DNA from: 01-FULL-43-15b sp964472675 | GTDB lineage: Bacteria > Patescibacteriota > Microgenomatia > UBA8517 > UBA10165 | NCBI GenBank assembly: GCA_964472675.1 | Contig: CAYYLO010000004.1 | Location: 1 to 64,000, forward strand | Direction: 5' to 3' | DNA length: 64,000 nt | Shown: piece after piece, positions 1-7,296 of the stretch | How the letters are laid out: the number at the start of each line of letters is the position of its first letter | Position numbering within the stretch: the stretch's first letter is position 1 | Made by a program: the position numbers and the translations under genes | The notes under the pieces: generated by a model | What the model was told of the DNA's origin: nothing | The model's input: the letters and a program-made list of their open reading frames with translations, nothing else | Databases searched by the model: none

Positions 1-1082
1 CTAAGAAACAACAAAATTCAGTAGAAACTCCAGCACAGACTCCCCAATCAGAAAAACTTCAAGCGATTCAGATTGCAATGCAGCAGATTGACAAACAGTA
101 TGGCACCGGGTCAATCATGCGCCTTGGCGAGCGGACGGCATCCCAAGGGCATGTCGATGTCATCCCGACAGGGTCCATAGCCCTTGATTTAGCACTAGGG
201 GTTGGTGGTTTTCCCCGAGGCCGGGTTATTGAAATTTATGGTCCTGAGGCAGGAGGGAAAACAACCCTTGCAATAAGTGTTATTGCGCAAGCCCAAAAAC
301 AAGGTGGAACTTGTGCTTTTGTAGATGCAGAACATGCCTTAGACCCACAACGTGCAGAAGCTATAGGTGTAAACGTTGACGAGCTTTTGATCTCCCAGCC
401 AGATACGGGAGAGCAGGCATTAGAAATTGTTGAGACACTCGTTCGTTCGGGAGCTGTGGATGTAATTGTGGTTGATTCTGTGGCGGCCCTTGTTCCTCGG
501 GCTGAGATTGAAGGAGAAATGGGTGACGCGGTGATGGGAGTACAAGCAAGACTCATGTCTCAAGCGCTTCGGAAACTGACCGGCGCGATAAGCAAAACCA
601 GGACTTGTCTTATCTTTACCAACCAATTGCGTTTAAAGATTGGAGTTATGTTTGGGAATCCCGAGACAACTCCCGGAGGACTAGCATTAAAGTTTTATGC
701 ATCAGTAAGAATTGATTTGAGGAAAACTGAATCCCTCAAAGAAGGGGATGTTGTTATCGGTTCACGACACAGGGCAAGGATTGTTAAAAACAAAGTTGCT
801 CCGCCTTTTAGGGTTGCAGAATTTGACATTATGAACCTTAACGGCATTTCAAAAGCTGGAGGGATATTAGATGTCGGAACTGAACTTGGAGTTATAGAGC
901 GCTCGGGTGCATTTTACCGGTATGCAGGCGAAATCTTAGGACAGGGGAAACCCGCTGCTGTGGCATTTTTATCCGATTCGGGAAACCATAAAGTTCGAGA
1001 AGCCATCGAGAAGAAGATAAGAGAATCTGCAACTTCAGGTAAGGTTCTCCCCAAGCAGATAGGCGAAACAGAAGAAGAGTAA
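1..1082 (+). CDS. recA: Recombinase RecA (5' end outside window)
   Basis: RecA forms ATP-dependent filaments on single-stranded DNA, catalyses strand exchange and triggers SOS-type autoproteolysis. The Walker A motif reads GPEAGGKTT (nt 240-266), where most RecAs have GPESSGKTT. The loop around NQLRLKIGVMFGNPETTPGG and the C-terminal acidic tail are typical. The first ATG in the window (78) is not the true start: the frame is open back to base 3, and the residues before it (SEKLQAIQIAMQQIDKQYG) match the normal RecA N-terminal helix. The gene therefore begins upstream of the window. recX follows after 123 nt, the common recA-recX pairing. Confidence 0.97.
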   Translation, partial: KKQQNSVETPAQTPQSEKLQAIQIAMQQIDKQYGTGSIMRLGERTASQGHVDVIPTGSIALDLALGVGGFPRGRVIEIYGPEAGGKTTLAISVIAQAQKQGGTCAFVDAEHALDPQRAEAIGVNVDELLISQPDTGEQALEIVETLVRSGAVDVIVVDSVAALVPRAEIEGEMGDAVMGVQARLMSQALRKLTGAISKTRTCLIFTNQLRLKIGVMFGNPETTPGGLALKFYASVRIDLRKTESLKEGDVVIGSRHRARIVKNKVAPPFRVAEFDIMNLNGISKAGGILDVGTELGVIERSGAFYRYAGEILGQGKPAAVAFLSDSGNHKVREAIEKKIRESATSGKVLPKQIGETEEE

Positions 1083-1084
1083 AG

Positions 1085-1203
1085 CCACTTCGTGGAAATC
1101 CCAAATCCGAATTTCTAAATCCAAAACAATATCAAAATTACAAATACAAAAATTCAAAATGCTTCGACATTTAGAATTTAGTGTTTAGATATTAGAATTT
1201 ACA
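1085..1203. repeat. AT-rich intergenic with imperfect inverted repeat
   Basis: The recA-recX gap has low complexity. It contains reiterated words such as AATTTCTAAAT, CAAAATTAC and TTTAGAATTTAGTG, and its left and right halves are roughly inverted, so it could fold into a long weak hairpin. No coding potential, U-tract terminator or strong promoter is visible. Similar strings of 'aaatttctaaa' words occur between genes in many uncultured bacterial genomes (general recollection). The function is unknown. Confidence 0.5.
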
Positions 1204-1205
1204 GC

Positions 1206-1841
1206 ATGGCTGTTATCGCTCGCCTCACACAGCAAAAGAAAAACAACCGCGTCAATGTTTATTTAGACGGCAAATATGCCTTTGGGGTGACTTTAGAGTC
1301 TGCTTTGGAAAATCACCTCAAAGTAGGGATGGAACTTTCCACACAAAAAATTGAAGAGCTGCGCGGCAAAGACTACCAAGACAAAATATATGCTCGACTG
1401 TTAAGTTTTGCTTCTCGCCGACCGCATTCGCAAAAAGAATTCGAGCAGTGGTTTAGAAAGAGAAAAGTTGACCCCGCTGTGCACCAGTCCTTGTTAGATA
1501 AGTTAGCAAGAATCGGTTTACTAAACGAAGAAGAATTTGCCCGCTGGTGGGTTGAACAGCGAATCACTTTCCGCTGCCTGCCACCAAAAATGTTAAAAAT
1601 GGAACTGCGAGGCAAAGGTATAAAAGACGATGTAATAGAGCGGATTTTGCAGGAGGCAGAGGCCCCATCAGAAGTTGAACTTGCGCGCAAAGTTTTAAAA
1701 AAGAGATTCGGCAAAATTCCGCAAAACACACGCGATCTTAAAGAGAAAAAAAGAGTATATGATTTTTTACTAAGACGCGGCTTTTCGTATGCCGTTGTCA
1801 AAGAAGCATTGACTGATAATAGTGCTGAAGAGTACAATTAG
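1206..1841 (+). CDS. recX: Regulatory protein RecX
   Basis: RecX is a small helical protein that binds RecA filaments and modulates their ATPase and strand-exchange activity. The protein has 211 residues, within the usual range. It has the family's N-terminal part (MAVIARLTQQKKNNRVNVYLD) and then three-helix repeats with characteristic phrases such as YARLLSFASRRPHSQKEF and LNEEEFARWWVEQR. Its position directly behind recA supports the call. The ATG follows an AT-rich stretch with no clear Shine-Dalgarno sequence. No internal anomaly is visible. Confidence 0.93.
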   Translation: MAVIARLTQQKKNNRVNVYLDGKYAFGVTLESALENHLKVGMELSTQKIEELRGKDYQDKIYARLLSFASRRPHSQKEFEQWFRKRKVDPAVHQSLLDKLARIGLLNEEEFARWWVEQRITFRCLPPKMLKMELRGKGIKDDVIERILQEAEAPSEVELARKVLKKRFGKIPQNTRDLKEKKRVYDFLLRRGFSYAVVKEALTDNSAEEYN

Positions 1842-1857
1842 TAAAAGGCAAAAGGGT

Positions 1858-1930
1858 ATGATGACCGTGTTTACAGAATTTAACTTCACGATCGTCCTCG
1901 CATCCCGTTAACCAGCGGGTTCTTCTTTTT
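1858..1930 (+). promoter_or_regulatory. Possible leader peptide and terminator before rny
   Basis: A short ORF, ATG at 1858 to TAA at 1911 (17 codons, three Phe codons), ends inside a small hairpin: CCCGT 1904-1908 pairs with GCGGG 1915-1919. The hairpin is followed by the pyrimidine tail TCTTCTTTTT (1921-1930). This could simply be the recX terminator. Alternatively, the stop codon sitting inside the stem could make it a translation-coupled attenuator for rny. No strong ribosome binding site precedes the ORF, so the leader-peptide reading is weak; the terminator reading is moderate. Confidence 0.4.
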
Positions 1931-1943
1931 GCTTCAAAAACCT

Positions 1944-3110
1944 ATGTCAGACACCAGAGAAGAATATATTAAGAAATTAGAGCGCGCTTCCAATTTGACC
2001 CGCGAAGAAGCAAAAAAGCAACTTTTATCAGAAATTGAAAAAGATATTGTTGCCGAAAAAGCCAGAAGAATTCGGCAAATGGAGGAGTCAATAAAACTTG
2101 AGGCTCAGGAAAAATCGCGGGAAATTTTGGCAGATGCTATGCGGCATGGGGCAACAGGATATGTTGCTGAATATACAGTCTCAAGCGTCCGCCTTCCCAA
2201 TGATGAAGTTAAAGGAAGGATTATTGGGCGGGAGGGAAGAAACATTCGCGCTTTTGAACAGGCAACCGGAGTGGAGATAGAACTTGACGAAACCAACGAA
2301 CTTCGACTTTCTTCCTTTGACGCCATCAGGCGAGAAATTGCCAAAAGGTCTTTGGAGCAATTGGTTAAAGATGGCCGCATTCAGCCTACAAGAATTGATG
2401 AGGTTGTGGCGCAAGTTCAGGCGCAAATGGAGGATGTACTACTTGAGGAAGGGAAAATTATTTGCCATACCTGTGGAGTGTATGACCTTCCTTTAGAGTT
2501 GGTCAGACTTATTGGCAGGTATAAATTCAGAACTTCTTACGGACAAAATTTGGCGCTTCATACAATTGAAGAAACAAAAATTGGAGTGCAAATTGCTCAT
2601 GAAATTGGGGCAAACGTAGAAATAGTCAAAAAGGGATGTCTTCTGCACGACATCGGTAAAGTTGTAACAGATGAAGAAGGAACACATGTCCAATTGGGGG
2701 TAAGTGTTTTGAAAAAATACGGACTTCTCCAGGAAGTTATCGATACTGTTGCAGAACACCATGAGGATAAACCTTTTTCTTCTGTTGAATCAGTAATTGT
2801 TTACACAGCCGATGCCATTTCTGGTTCTCGCCCGGGCGCACGGTATGAACCGATTGAGGCCTACACGTCTCGCATGGAAGGGATTGAAAAAATTGCCAGT
2901 GAATTTGGAGGCGTTGACCGTGTCTTTGCGTTCCAGGCTGGACGGGAAGTTCAGGTTATTGTTAACCCTAAAGATGTTTTAGACGACGAGCTGACAACTA
3001 TGGCATATGATATTGCGAGAAAATTAGAGAAAGAAGTTGAATACGCAGGGCAAATAAAAGTAAACGTTCTTCGCCAAACTCAGGCTTCAGAAACTACAAA
3101 GGCGAAGTAA
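1944..3110 (+). CDS. rny: Ribonuclease Y, short form without membrane anchor
   Basis: RNase Y is an HD-domain endoribonuclease that starts mRNA decay. A KH RNA-binding domain (GRIIGREGRNI, about nt 2218-2250) and an HD phosphohydrolase domain with the HDIGK signature (about 2648-2662) and a later HHEDK are clear, and the C-terminal region is complete. Known RNase Y proteins are about 510-520 aa, with an N-terminal transmembrane helix and a long coiled coil. This one starts within the last part of the coiled coil and has only about 388 residues. The recX end and a terminator-like hairpin sit directly upstream, so no missing exon can hide there. ATG 1944 is chosen; an in-frame TTG at 1929 overlaps the U-tract. 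Confidence 0.92.
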   Translation: MSDTREEYIKKLERASNLTREEAKKQLLSEIEKDIVAEKARRIRQMEESIKLEAQEKSREILADAMRHGATGYVAEYTVSSVRLPNDEVKGRIIGREGRNIRAFEQATGVEIELDETNELRLSSFDAIRREIAKRSLEQLVKDGRIQPTRIDEVVAQVQAQMEDVLLEEGKIICHTCGVYDLPLELVRLIGRYKFRTSYGQNLALHTIEETKIGVQIAHEIGANVEIVKKGCLLHDIGKVVTDEEGTHVQLGVSVLKKYGLLQEVIDTVAEHHEDKPFSSVESVIVYTADAISGSRPGARYEPIEAYTSRMEGIEKIASEFGGVDRVFAFQAGREVQVIVNPKDVLDDELTTMAYDIARKLEKEVEYAGQIKVNVLRQTQASETTKAK

Positions 3111-3137
3111 ATTGTTGAATTGCTAAACTGCTGAAGT

Positions 3138-3166
3138 TTGACATGTGTTGAGAGTTTACCTACAAT
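3138..3166 (+). promoter_or_regulatory. Sigma-70-type promoter for HU gene
   Basis: A consensus -35 TTGACA (3138-3143), a 17-nt spacer and -10 TACAAT (3161-3166) precede the HU gene, giving a leader of about 40 nt. This is one of the best-matching promoters in the window, as expected for an abundant nucleoid protein. Confidence 0.75.
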
Positions 3167-3214
3167 TAGGCACAAACAATATTCACAGCACAAGCTGTTC
3201 AGAGATTTGCAATC

Positions 3215-3484
3215 ATGACTAAAAACGATTTAATCGAAGCGGTTGCCAGAAAAGCTCACCTTACCAAAAAGGCGGCTGCAGAGTCCGTGGAGACTTTTAT
3301 CTCAGAAATCCAAAGGGCTTTAGTTAAAGGCGAAAAGATCGTTATTTCCGGCTTTGGAACTTTTTACGTTGACCAAAGAGCCAAAAAGAAAATGTTTTTG
3401 CGCGGCCGCGAAGAAGAAGTTCCACCCCATCGTGTTCCCCGCTTCAAGCCCGGCAAGTCTCTAAAAAGGGTTATTAAGAAATAG
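3215..3484 (+). CDS. HU-family DNA-binding protein
   Basis: This is an 89-residue histone-like protein of the HU/IHF family, which dimerises and bends DNA to compact the nucleoid. It begins MTKNDLIEAVARKAHLTKK and has the central GFGTFYV strand. The beta-arm region is typical, with a PRFKPGKSLK end that matches the conserved 'F.PGK.L+..v' tail. It is preceded by a near-consensus promoter and stands alone between rny and the convergent SpeD-like gene, whose stop overlaps its end by 11 nt. Confidence 0.95.
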   Translation: MTKNDLIEAVARKAHLTKKAAAESVETFISEIQRALVKGEKIVISGFGTFYVDQRAKKKMFLRGREEEVPPHRVPRFKPGKSLKRVIKK

Positions 3485-3851
3485 AAGGGTATTTGACTTC
3501 GATATATTTGATGCTCTCTGGCGAGAGTTTTAACGTGTCAACTACGTAACCTTTTACTTTTTCCACATCAAAAGGCTTGCAGGAGAAAATATCTACACAT
3601 ATTTCCCGGTCTTTAGTAAACGTGTGCATTGAAATGTGGGAAAAATCGATAATGGCAAAACCAGTAACTCCGGGATTCTCCTCAACCCCTTCAATAACGA
3701 TCGGCCCGTAAAGAAGTTTCATCCCACAAAGTTGGGCAATATCGCGGATTGCTTGCTCGATTTTGTTTTTGTCCGAAATGAGGGTATTATCGCAATTGAA
3801 GGCGTCAATTATGATGTGGTAGCGGCGTTTGTTTTCTTGGATGGCAGACAT
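3474..3851 (-). CDS. SpeD/SpeH-like pyruvoyl-dependent decarboxylase
   Basis: This protein belongs to the bacterial S-adenosylmethionine decarboxylase family, whose members self-cleave at a Ser to form a pyruvoyl cofactor. The core reads FSHISMHTF...DIFSCKPFD, which aligns with the family's ESHLTIHTWPE...DLFTCG. The cleavage Ser, the His of HT and the Cys of FSC are retained. The Glu before the Ser is Phe here, and the W-P-E-Y segment is replaced by F-T-K-D, so the substrate may not be AdoMet. SpeD homologues acting as ornithine or arginine decarboxylases are known. The Met at 3851 (MSAIQENKRRYH) fits the family N-terminus better than the longer ORF, which would overlap the miaA start. No speE is nearby. 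Confidence 0.8.
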   Translation of the reverse strand: MSAIQENKRRYHIIIDAFNCDNTLISDKNKIEQAIRDIAQLCGMKLLYGPIVIEGVEENPGVTGFAIIDFSHISMHTFTKDREICVDIFSCKPFDVEKVKGYVVDTLKLSPESIKYIEVKYPSIS

Positions 3852-3928
3852 TTTGAATTTTTCGAAAGCTTGCTGTAAATCAGCATATATACAACTTACA
3901 TTAATAATATTTAGGTAAAATAACACAC

Positions 3929-4846
3929 ATGTCAATAGAGAACAAGAAATTACTTATAATTTGTGGCCCGACGGGGGTTGGAAAGACTTCTCTGGCGGTC
4001 AAATTAGCCAAAAAATTTGGCGGAGAAATTATCTCAGCCGATTCGCGGCAGGCGTATAGAAAGTTCAACATTGCCACTGGTAAAGATTTGTCTGAACTTA
4101 AGGGAGTGCAACTTCACTTGGTTGATGTCGCCGATCCCGACCAAATTTTTACAGTTGCCCATTATTGCCGGCTTGCTAATGCGGCAATAGCCCAGGTTTA
4201 CCAAAAAAATAAATTACCGGTTATAGTTGGAGGCACAGGGTTTTACATAAAGGCAATCGTTGATGGAATTGACACCCTGGAAATTCCACCAAACAAAGAT
4301 TTAAGGGAACAATATCAACACAAGAGCGCCGAAGAACTTTTAATGATTTTAGCAAGGGTTGATCCTGAATTGGCAAATTCTTTAAATAAATCTGAGCAGT
4401 ACAATAAACAACGTTTAGTTAGAAGAATTGAGATTGCGCAAACAGGAAATACAACAAACACGCAACACAGCAGCAGGAATTACGATACCTTGTTTGTTGG
4501 ACTGACTGCGCCAAACTTTGTGTTAAGGAAAAGAATTGGTACAAGAATTGAAAACTGGATTCGTAAGGGAGCTGAAGAAGAAGTGAAGTCTTTGCTTGAT
4601 CAGGGAGTTTCTTGGGAGAGTCAAGCAATGAGTGCTTTGGGCTACAAGCAATGGGAGCCATTCTTTGAAAATAAGAAAAGCCGAGAAGAGGTTGTGATTC
4701 AGTGGAAAACAGAAGAGTTCCAGTACGCAAAACGACAATTAACCTGGTTTAAAAAAGATAAAAGAGTGAATTGGTACGACACGTCGGTTCCTAGCTGGCT
4801 GAAAAAAGTGGAGAAAGATGTAGATAATTGGTATCATTGTGGGTAG
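3929..4846 (+). CDS. miaA: tRNA dimethylallyltransferase MiaA
   Basis: MiaA transfers a dimethylallyl group to A37 of tRNAs that read UNN codons. The P-loop GPTGVGKT (residues 13-20), the DSRQAY motif (about 38-43), VGGTGFYIKA and the C-terminal QWKTEEFQYAKRQLTWF region are all present. The length (305 aa) is normal. A -10 TAAAAT (3916-3921) lies only 7 nt before the ATG with no Shine-Dalgarno sequence, suggesting a leaderless transcript. The stop codon abuts the start of the next gene, forming a two-gene unit. Confidence 0.97.
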   Translation: MSIENKKLLIICGPTGVGKTSLAVKLAKKFGGEIISADSRQAYRKFNIATGKDLSELKGVQLHLVDVADPDQIFTVAHYCRLANAAIAQVYQKNKLPVIVGGTGFYIKAIVDGIDTLEIPPNKDLREQYQHKSAEELLMILARVDPELANSLNKSEQYNKQRLVRRIEIAQTGNTTNTQHSSRNYDTLFVGLTAPNFVLRKRIGTRIENWIRKGAEEEVKSLLDQGVSWESQAMSALGYKQWEPFFENKKSREEVVIQWKTEEFQYAKRQLTWFKKDKRVNWYDTSVPSWLKKVEKDVDNWYHCG

Positions 4847-5857
4847 ATGCCGCGAAAGATTGAGGTTTCCCACAGGACAATTATATTCACTGTCCTATTC
4901 TTAGGGCTGATTTGGGTTGTTGTACAAGTAATACCAATCATAATAACTCTTTTTATTGCAGTGCTTTTGGCTACAGCTTTAAAACCTGTTGTAGACACGC
5001 TCAGACGTTATAAAATTCCCACAGGCATTTCAATCCTGTTGGCCTACGTTGCCCTAATTTCTCTTGTTGTTTTGAGCCTTTCGAGTGTCATTTCACCGTT
5101 GATTGGACAAACCACTGAGCTTGCTGAACGCTTGCCTGATATTTTTAATCAATTTGGGGCATGGCTTGAAAATTTGGGGATACCTGGAGTAAACGGTAGT
5201 CTACTTGCATCACAAGCTTCTCAACTGGGAGCACTCCCCGGCAATCTTGTGCATTTTGTAATTTTTCTTTTTTCCAACCTGATTGGAGTGGTTACGGTAT
5301 TAGTGGTCACATTCTATATACTTCTTGAAAGACAGAACTTAGAACAATATGTGGTAGTAGCGTTTGGAACTGATAGAGAAAGACAAGTTAAAAATTTTAT
5401 AGAAAGACTTGAGACGCGATTGGGGGGTTGGGTGCGGGGAGAATTGGTTTTAATGGTAGCAGTAGGTTTACTAAGCTATATAGGATTAAGTTTGCTTGGT
5501 ATTGATTACGCTCTGCCTTTGGCTATTATTGCTGGCTTTTTAGAAATTGTGCCAAATATTGGGCCTATTATTGCGGCTATTCCGGCGATGCTTGTAGCTT
5601 TGACAATTTCACCAGTAATGAGTGTTGCAGTTGCAGCTTTATACTTTTTAATAAATCAGCTTGAAAATACTCTTCTTGTCCCCAATGTTATGAAGCGAGC
5701 AACAGGAGTTAACCCATTGGTTACTATAATTGCTTTGGCTGTTGGCTTAAAGTTGGGGGGGACTTCTGGCGCGATATTAGCCGTGCCAATTCTTATTACA
5801 TTACAAAGTACTTTGATGGATTTAGTAGGTTTCAGTACTATCCGCAAAGAACTTTAG
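4847..5857 (+). CDS. AI-2E family transporter (UPF0118 permease)
   Basis: This 336-aa polytopic inner-membrane protein belongs to the AI-2E/YdgG-PerM family, several members of which are proposed exporters or Na+/H+ antiporters. It has two N-terminal hydrophobic helices, a soluble segment around residues 75-125, and then further helices. The C-terminal half carries the family signature LEIVPNIGPIIAAIPAM and a later NQLENTLLVPNVM. It starts directly after the miaA stop codon (no gap), so it is probably translated by coupling. The substrate is unknown. Confidence 0.9.
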   Translation: MPRKIEVSHRTIIFTVLFLGLIWVVVQVIPIIITLFIAVLLATALKPVVDTLRRYKIPTGISILLAYVALISLVVLSLSSVISPLIGQTTELAERLPDIFNQFGAWLENLGIPGVNGSLLASQASQLGALPGNLVHFVIFLFSNLIGVVTVLVVTFYILLERQNLEQYVVVAFGTDRERQVKNFIERLETRLGGWVRGELVLMVAVGLLSYIGLSLLGIDYALPLAIIAGFLEIVPNIGPIIAAIPAMLVALTISPVMSVAVAALYFLINQLENTLLVPNVMKRATGVNPLVTIIALAVGLKLGGTSGAILAVPILITLQSTLMDLVGFSTIRKEL

Positions 5858-5862
5858 ATCGG

Positions 5863-5891
5863 TTGAAAATATCCTGTAATTTTGGTACAAT
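5863..5891 (+). promoter_or_regulatory. Promoter of RNase P RNA
   Basis: TTGAAA (5863-5868), a 17-nt spacer and TACAAT (5886-5891) place transcription start close to 5898, right at the 5' strand of the RNase P P1 helix. The agreement between the promoter and the RNA end supports both calls. Confidence 0.8.
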
Positions 5892-5899
5892 ATGCTTGT

Positions 5900-6247
5900 T
5901 CTTTAGGAATCAGGATGGCTACTCTGCCGTCGCTAAAGCTATGGCGGGGAGGAAAGTCCAGGCAGCAGGAAGCATAAGACGGAGTGCAAGCTCCGACGGG
6001 TAACCGCTAGTGGTTGACTTGCGAAAGCAGGTAAACACCGGTTCTTGAATTGACAGAACTGGAGAGTCACAGAGACGAGCAATTGCCTCACACCCCGACG
6101 GGTATGGCAAATGAGTGAAACGTGACAATCCTCTTTGCTGCAACCTCCGATAGGCACGTTATACTCGCTTTCCGGAAGTGCCGAAGATTGAGGGCGTTAG
6201 ATAGATTGCCATCGAAAAACAGAACCTGGCTTACTCATTCCTAAAGA
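5900..6247 (+). ncRNA. rnpB: RNase P RNA (bacterial type)
   Basis: This is the catalytic RNA of RNase P, which removes 5' leaders from pre-tRNA. The conserved GGAGGAAAGTCC core lies near 5946-5957 and the 3' universal segment ACAGAACCTGGCTTA near 6220-6234. The first and last 11 nt (5900-5910 and 6237-6247) are perfectly complementary and form helix P1. A promoter sits just before and a terminator just after. I do not see the L15 GGU motif that pairs with tRNA 3' CCA. That would fit a genome whose tRNA genes do not encode CCA, as seen for both tRNAs here. Length is about 348 nt. Confidence 0.95.
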
Positions 6248-6256
6248 ACATAAAGT

Positions 6257-6283
6257 ACCGCATTTGAAAAGATGCGGTTTTTT
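6257..6283 (+). terminator. Intrinsic terminator of rnpB
   Basis: The stem CCGCAT (6258-6263) pairs with ATGCGG (6272-6277) and is followed by six T. It lies 10 nt past the 3' end of the RNase P RNA. Confidence 0.85.
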
Positions 6284-6314
6284 AGTGGTGTGATCTAGTG
6301 TGATTTTGAAAGTA

Positions 6315-6343
6315 TTGACAACGCTTGCGAAACTTTTCACAAT
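6315..6343 (+). promoter_or_regulatory. Promoter of the MscS-type membrane gene
   Basis: TTGACA (6315-6320), a 17-nt spacer and CACAAT (6338-6343) give a leader of about 40 nt that carries a full Shine-Dalgarno sequence. Confidence 0.6.
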
Positions 6344-6393
6344 GACAATAGCTTGGTAAGTGAATTCAAACTAAAAAAGGAGGTGAGTATGAG

Positions 6394-7077
6394 ATGACAC
6401 AACTTCAAATATGGCAAGCCGCACTCCTGGCTTCCTGGTCGCAGGTTTCGGCAACCATCCTGTCCTTTATCCCATCCTTACTTGGCGCAATAATTGTTTT
6501 TGTTTTAGGCATGTTAGCTTCTGTTTGGGGAAAGAGATTGGTAGAAGAATTATTGCGCGCGGTTCGCCTTGAGGAAATAGCAGCACGTTCTGGTTTTACA
6601 GGTTATTTGCGACGTGCCGATATTAGGTTAACCACAACTGAGCTAGTTGGCGAGATTGTGCGTTGGATACTGCTTTTAATCTTTTTTGTGGCAGCTGTCG
6701 ATATTTTGGGTTTAAAAGTGGTTTCAGGAGTTTTAGGGCAAGTGTTAGGGTATATACCTAATGTTCTGGCGGCAGCATTAATTTTGGGAGCAGGATTTTT
6801 GATTGCAAACCTGGTTGATGGGCTAGTTCGAGGTGCATTTGTAACTATAGACCACGAAGCAGCGAGGCTTGTGGGGAAGCTGGCCAGATGGGTGGTTTTA
6901 GTGGTTGCTTTTTTTGCAGCAGTCGGACAACTTAATTTGGCTCCTCGCCTGGTTGATACATTTTTTCAGGGGTTAACCTGGACTTTTGTTTTGGCAATCG
7001 GGCTATCTGTCGGTTTGGGGGCAAAGGACTTAGTCGCGCAAGTCTTAGGCGACTGGTACAAGAGAATCCATAAATAG
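6394..7077 (+). CDS. Conserved TM-helix (MscS-like) membrane protein
   Basis: This 227-aa protein has about five hydrophobic helices and no MscS beta domain. It resembles the 'conserved TM helix' repeat proteins related to small-conductance mechanosensitive channels; the phrase LSVGLGAKDLVAQVLGDWY resembles MscS pore-helix sequence. It has a perfect Shine-Dalgarno AAGGAGGTGA (6378-6387), which is rare in this window. Two ATGs follow: one at 6389 opening a two-codon minigene (ATG AGA TGA), and one at 6394 opening this gene and overlapping it by four bases. Translational coupling to the minigene is possible. It sits alone, before the minus-strand accessory island. Confidence 0.75.
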   Translation: MTQLQIWQAALLASWSQVSATILSFIPSLLGAIIVFVLGMLASVWGKRLVEELLRAVRLEEIAARSGFTGYLRRADIRLTTTELVGEIVRWILLLIFFVAAVDILGLKVVSGVLGQVLGYIPNVLAAALILGAGFLIANLVDGLVRGAFVTIDHEAARLVGKLARWVVLVVAFFAAVGQLNLAPRLVDTFFQGLTWTFVLAIGLSVGLGAKDLVAQVLGDWYKRIHK

Positions 7078-7137
7078 CGCTTGCCAGCGGAGTAGGAAGA
7101 AGGGATTTAAACAAGTCGTATGGTAAGCAAGTTGAGA

Positions 7138-7167
7138 ATACTACACTCCTATGTAGGAGTGTAGTAT
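7138..7167. repeat. Perfect 14-bp inverted repeat
   Basis: Fourteen bases starting ATACTACACTCC are followed by 2 nt and their exact reverse complement. Flanking GCAAG (about 7127-7131) and CTTGC (about 7170-7174) extend the symmetry. No T-run follows on either strand, so it is a poor terminator. It could be a cruciform, an operator or the edge of the island that follows. Confidence 0.7.
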
Positions 7168-7296
7168 AGCTTGCCAGTTTAGGCAGAAAATCACGCATTT
7201 ATTTGCAATATTTTCATTTTAGAAAGTTGGGCAGGCGACTACCAATGTAATAAATTCACCGATAGCGCCCGCCCGAGAGCTGTTCAGGCGAAATGC

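Noticed and set aside
7205..7290. Terminator of the T-box-controlled gene
   Set aside because: GGGCAGGCG and CGCCCGCCC can pair with one mismatch, but the loop is about 30 nt and no T-run follows on the minus strand.
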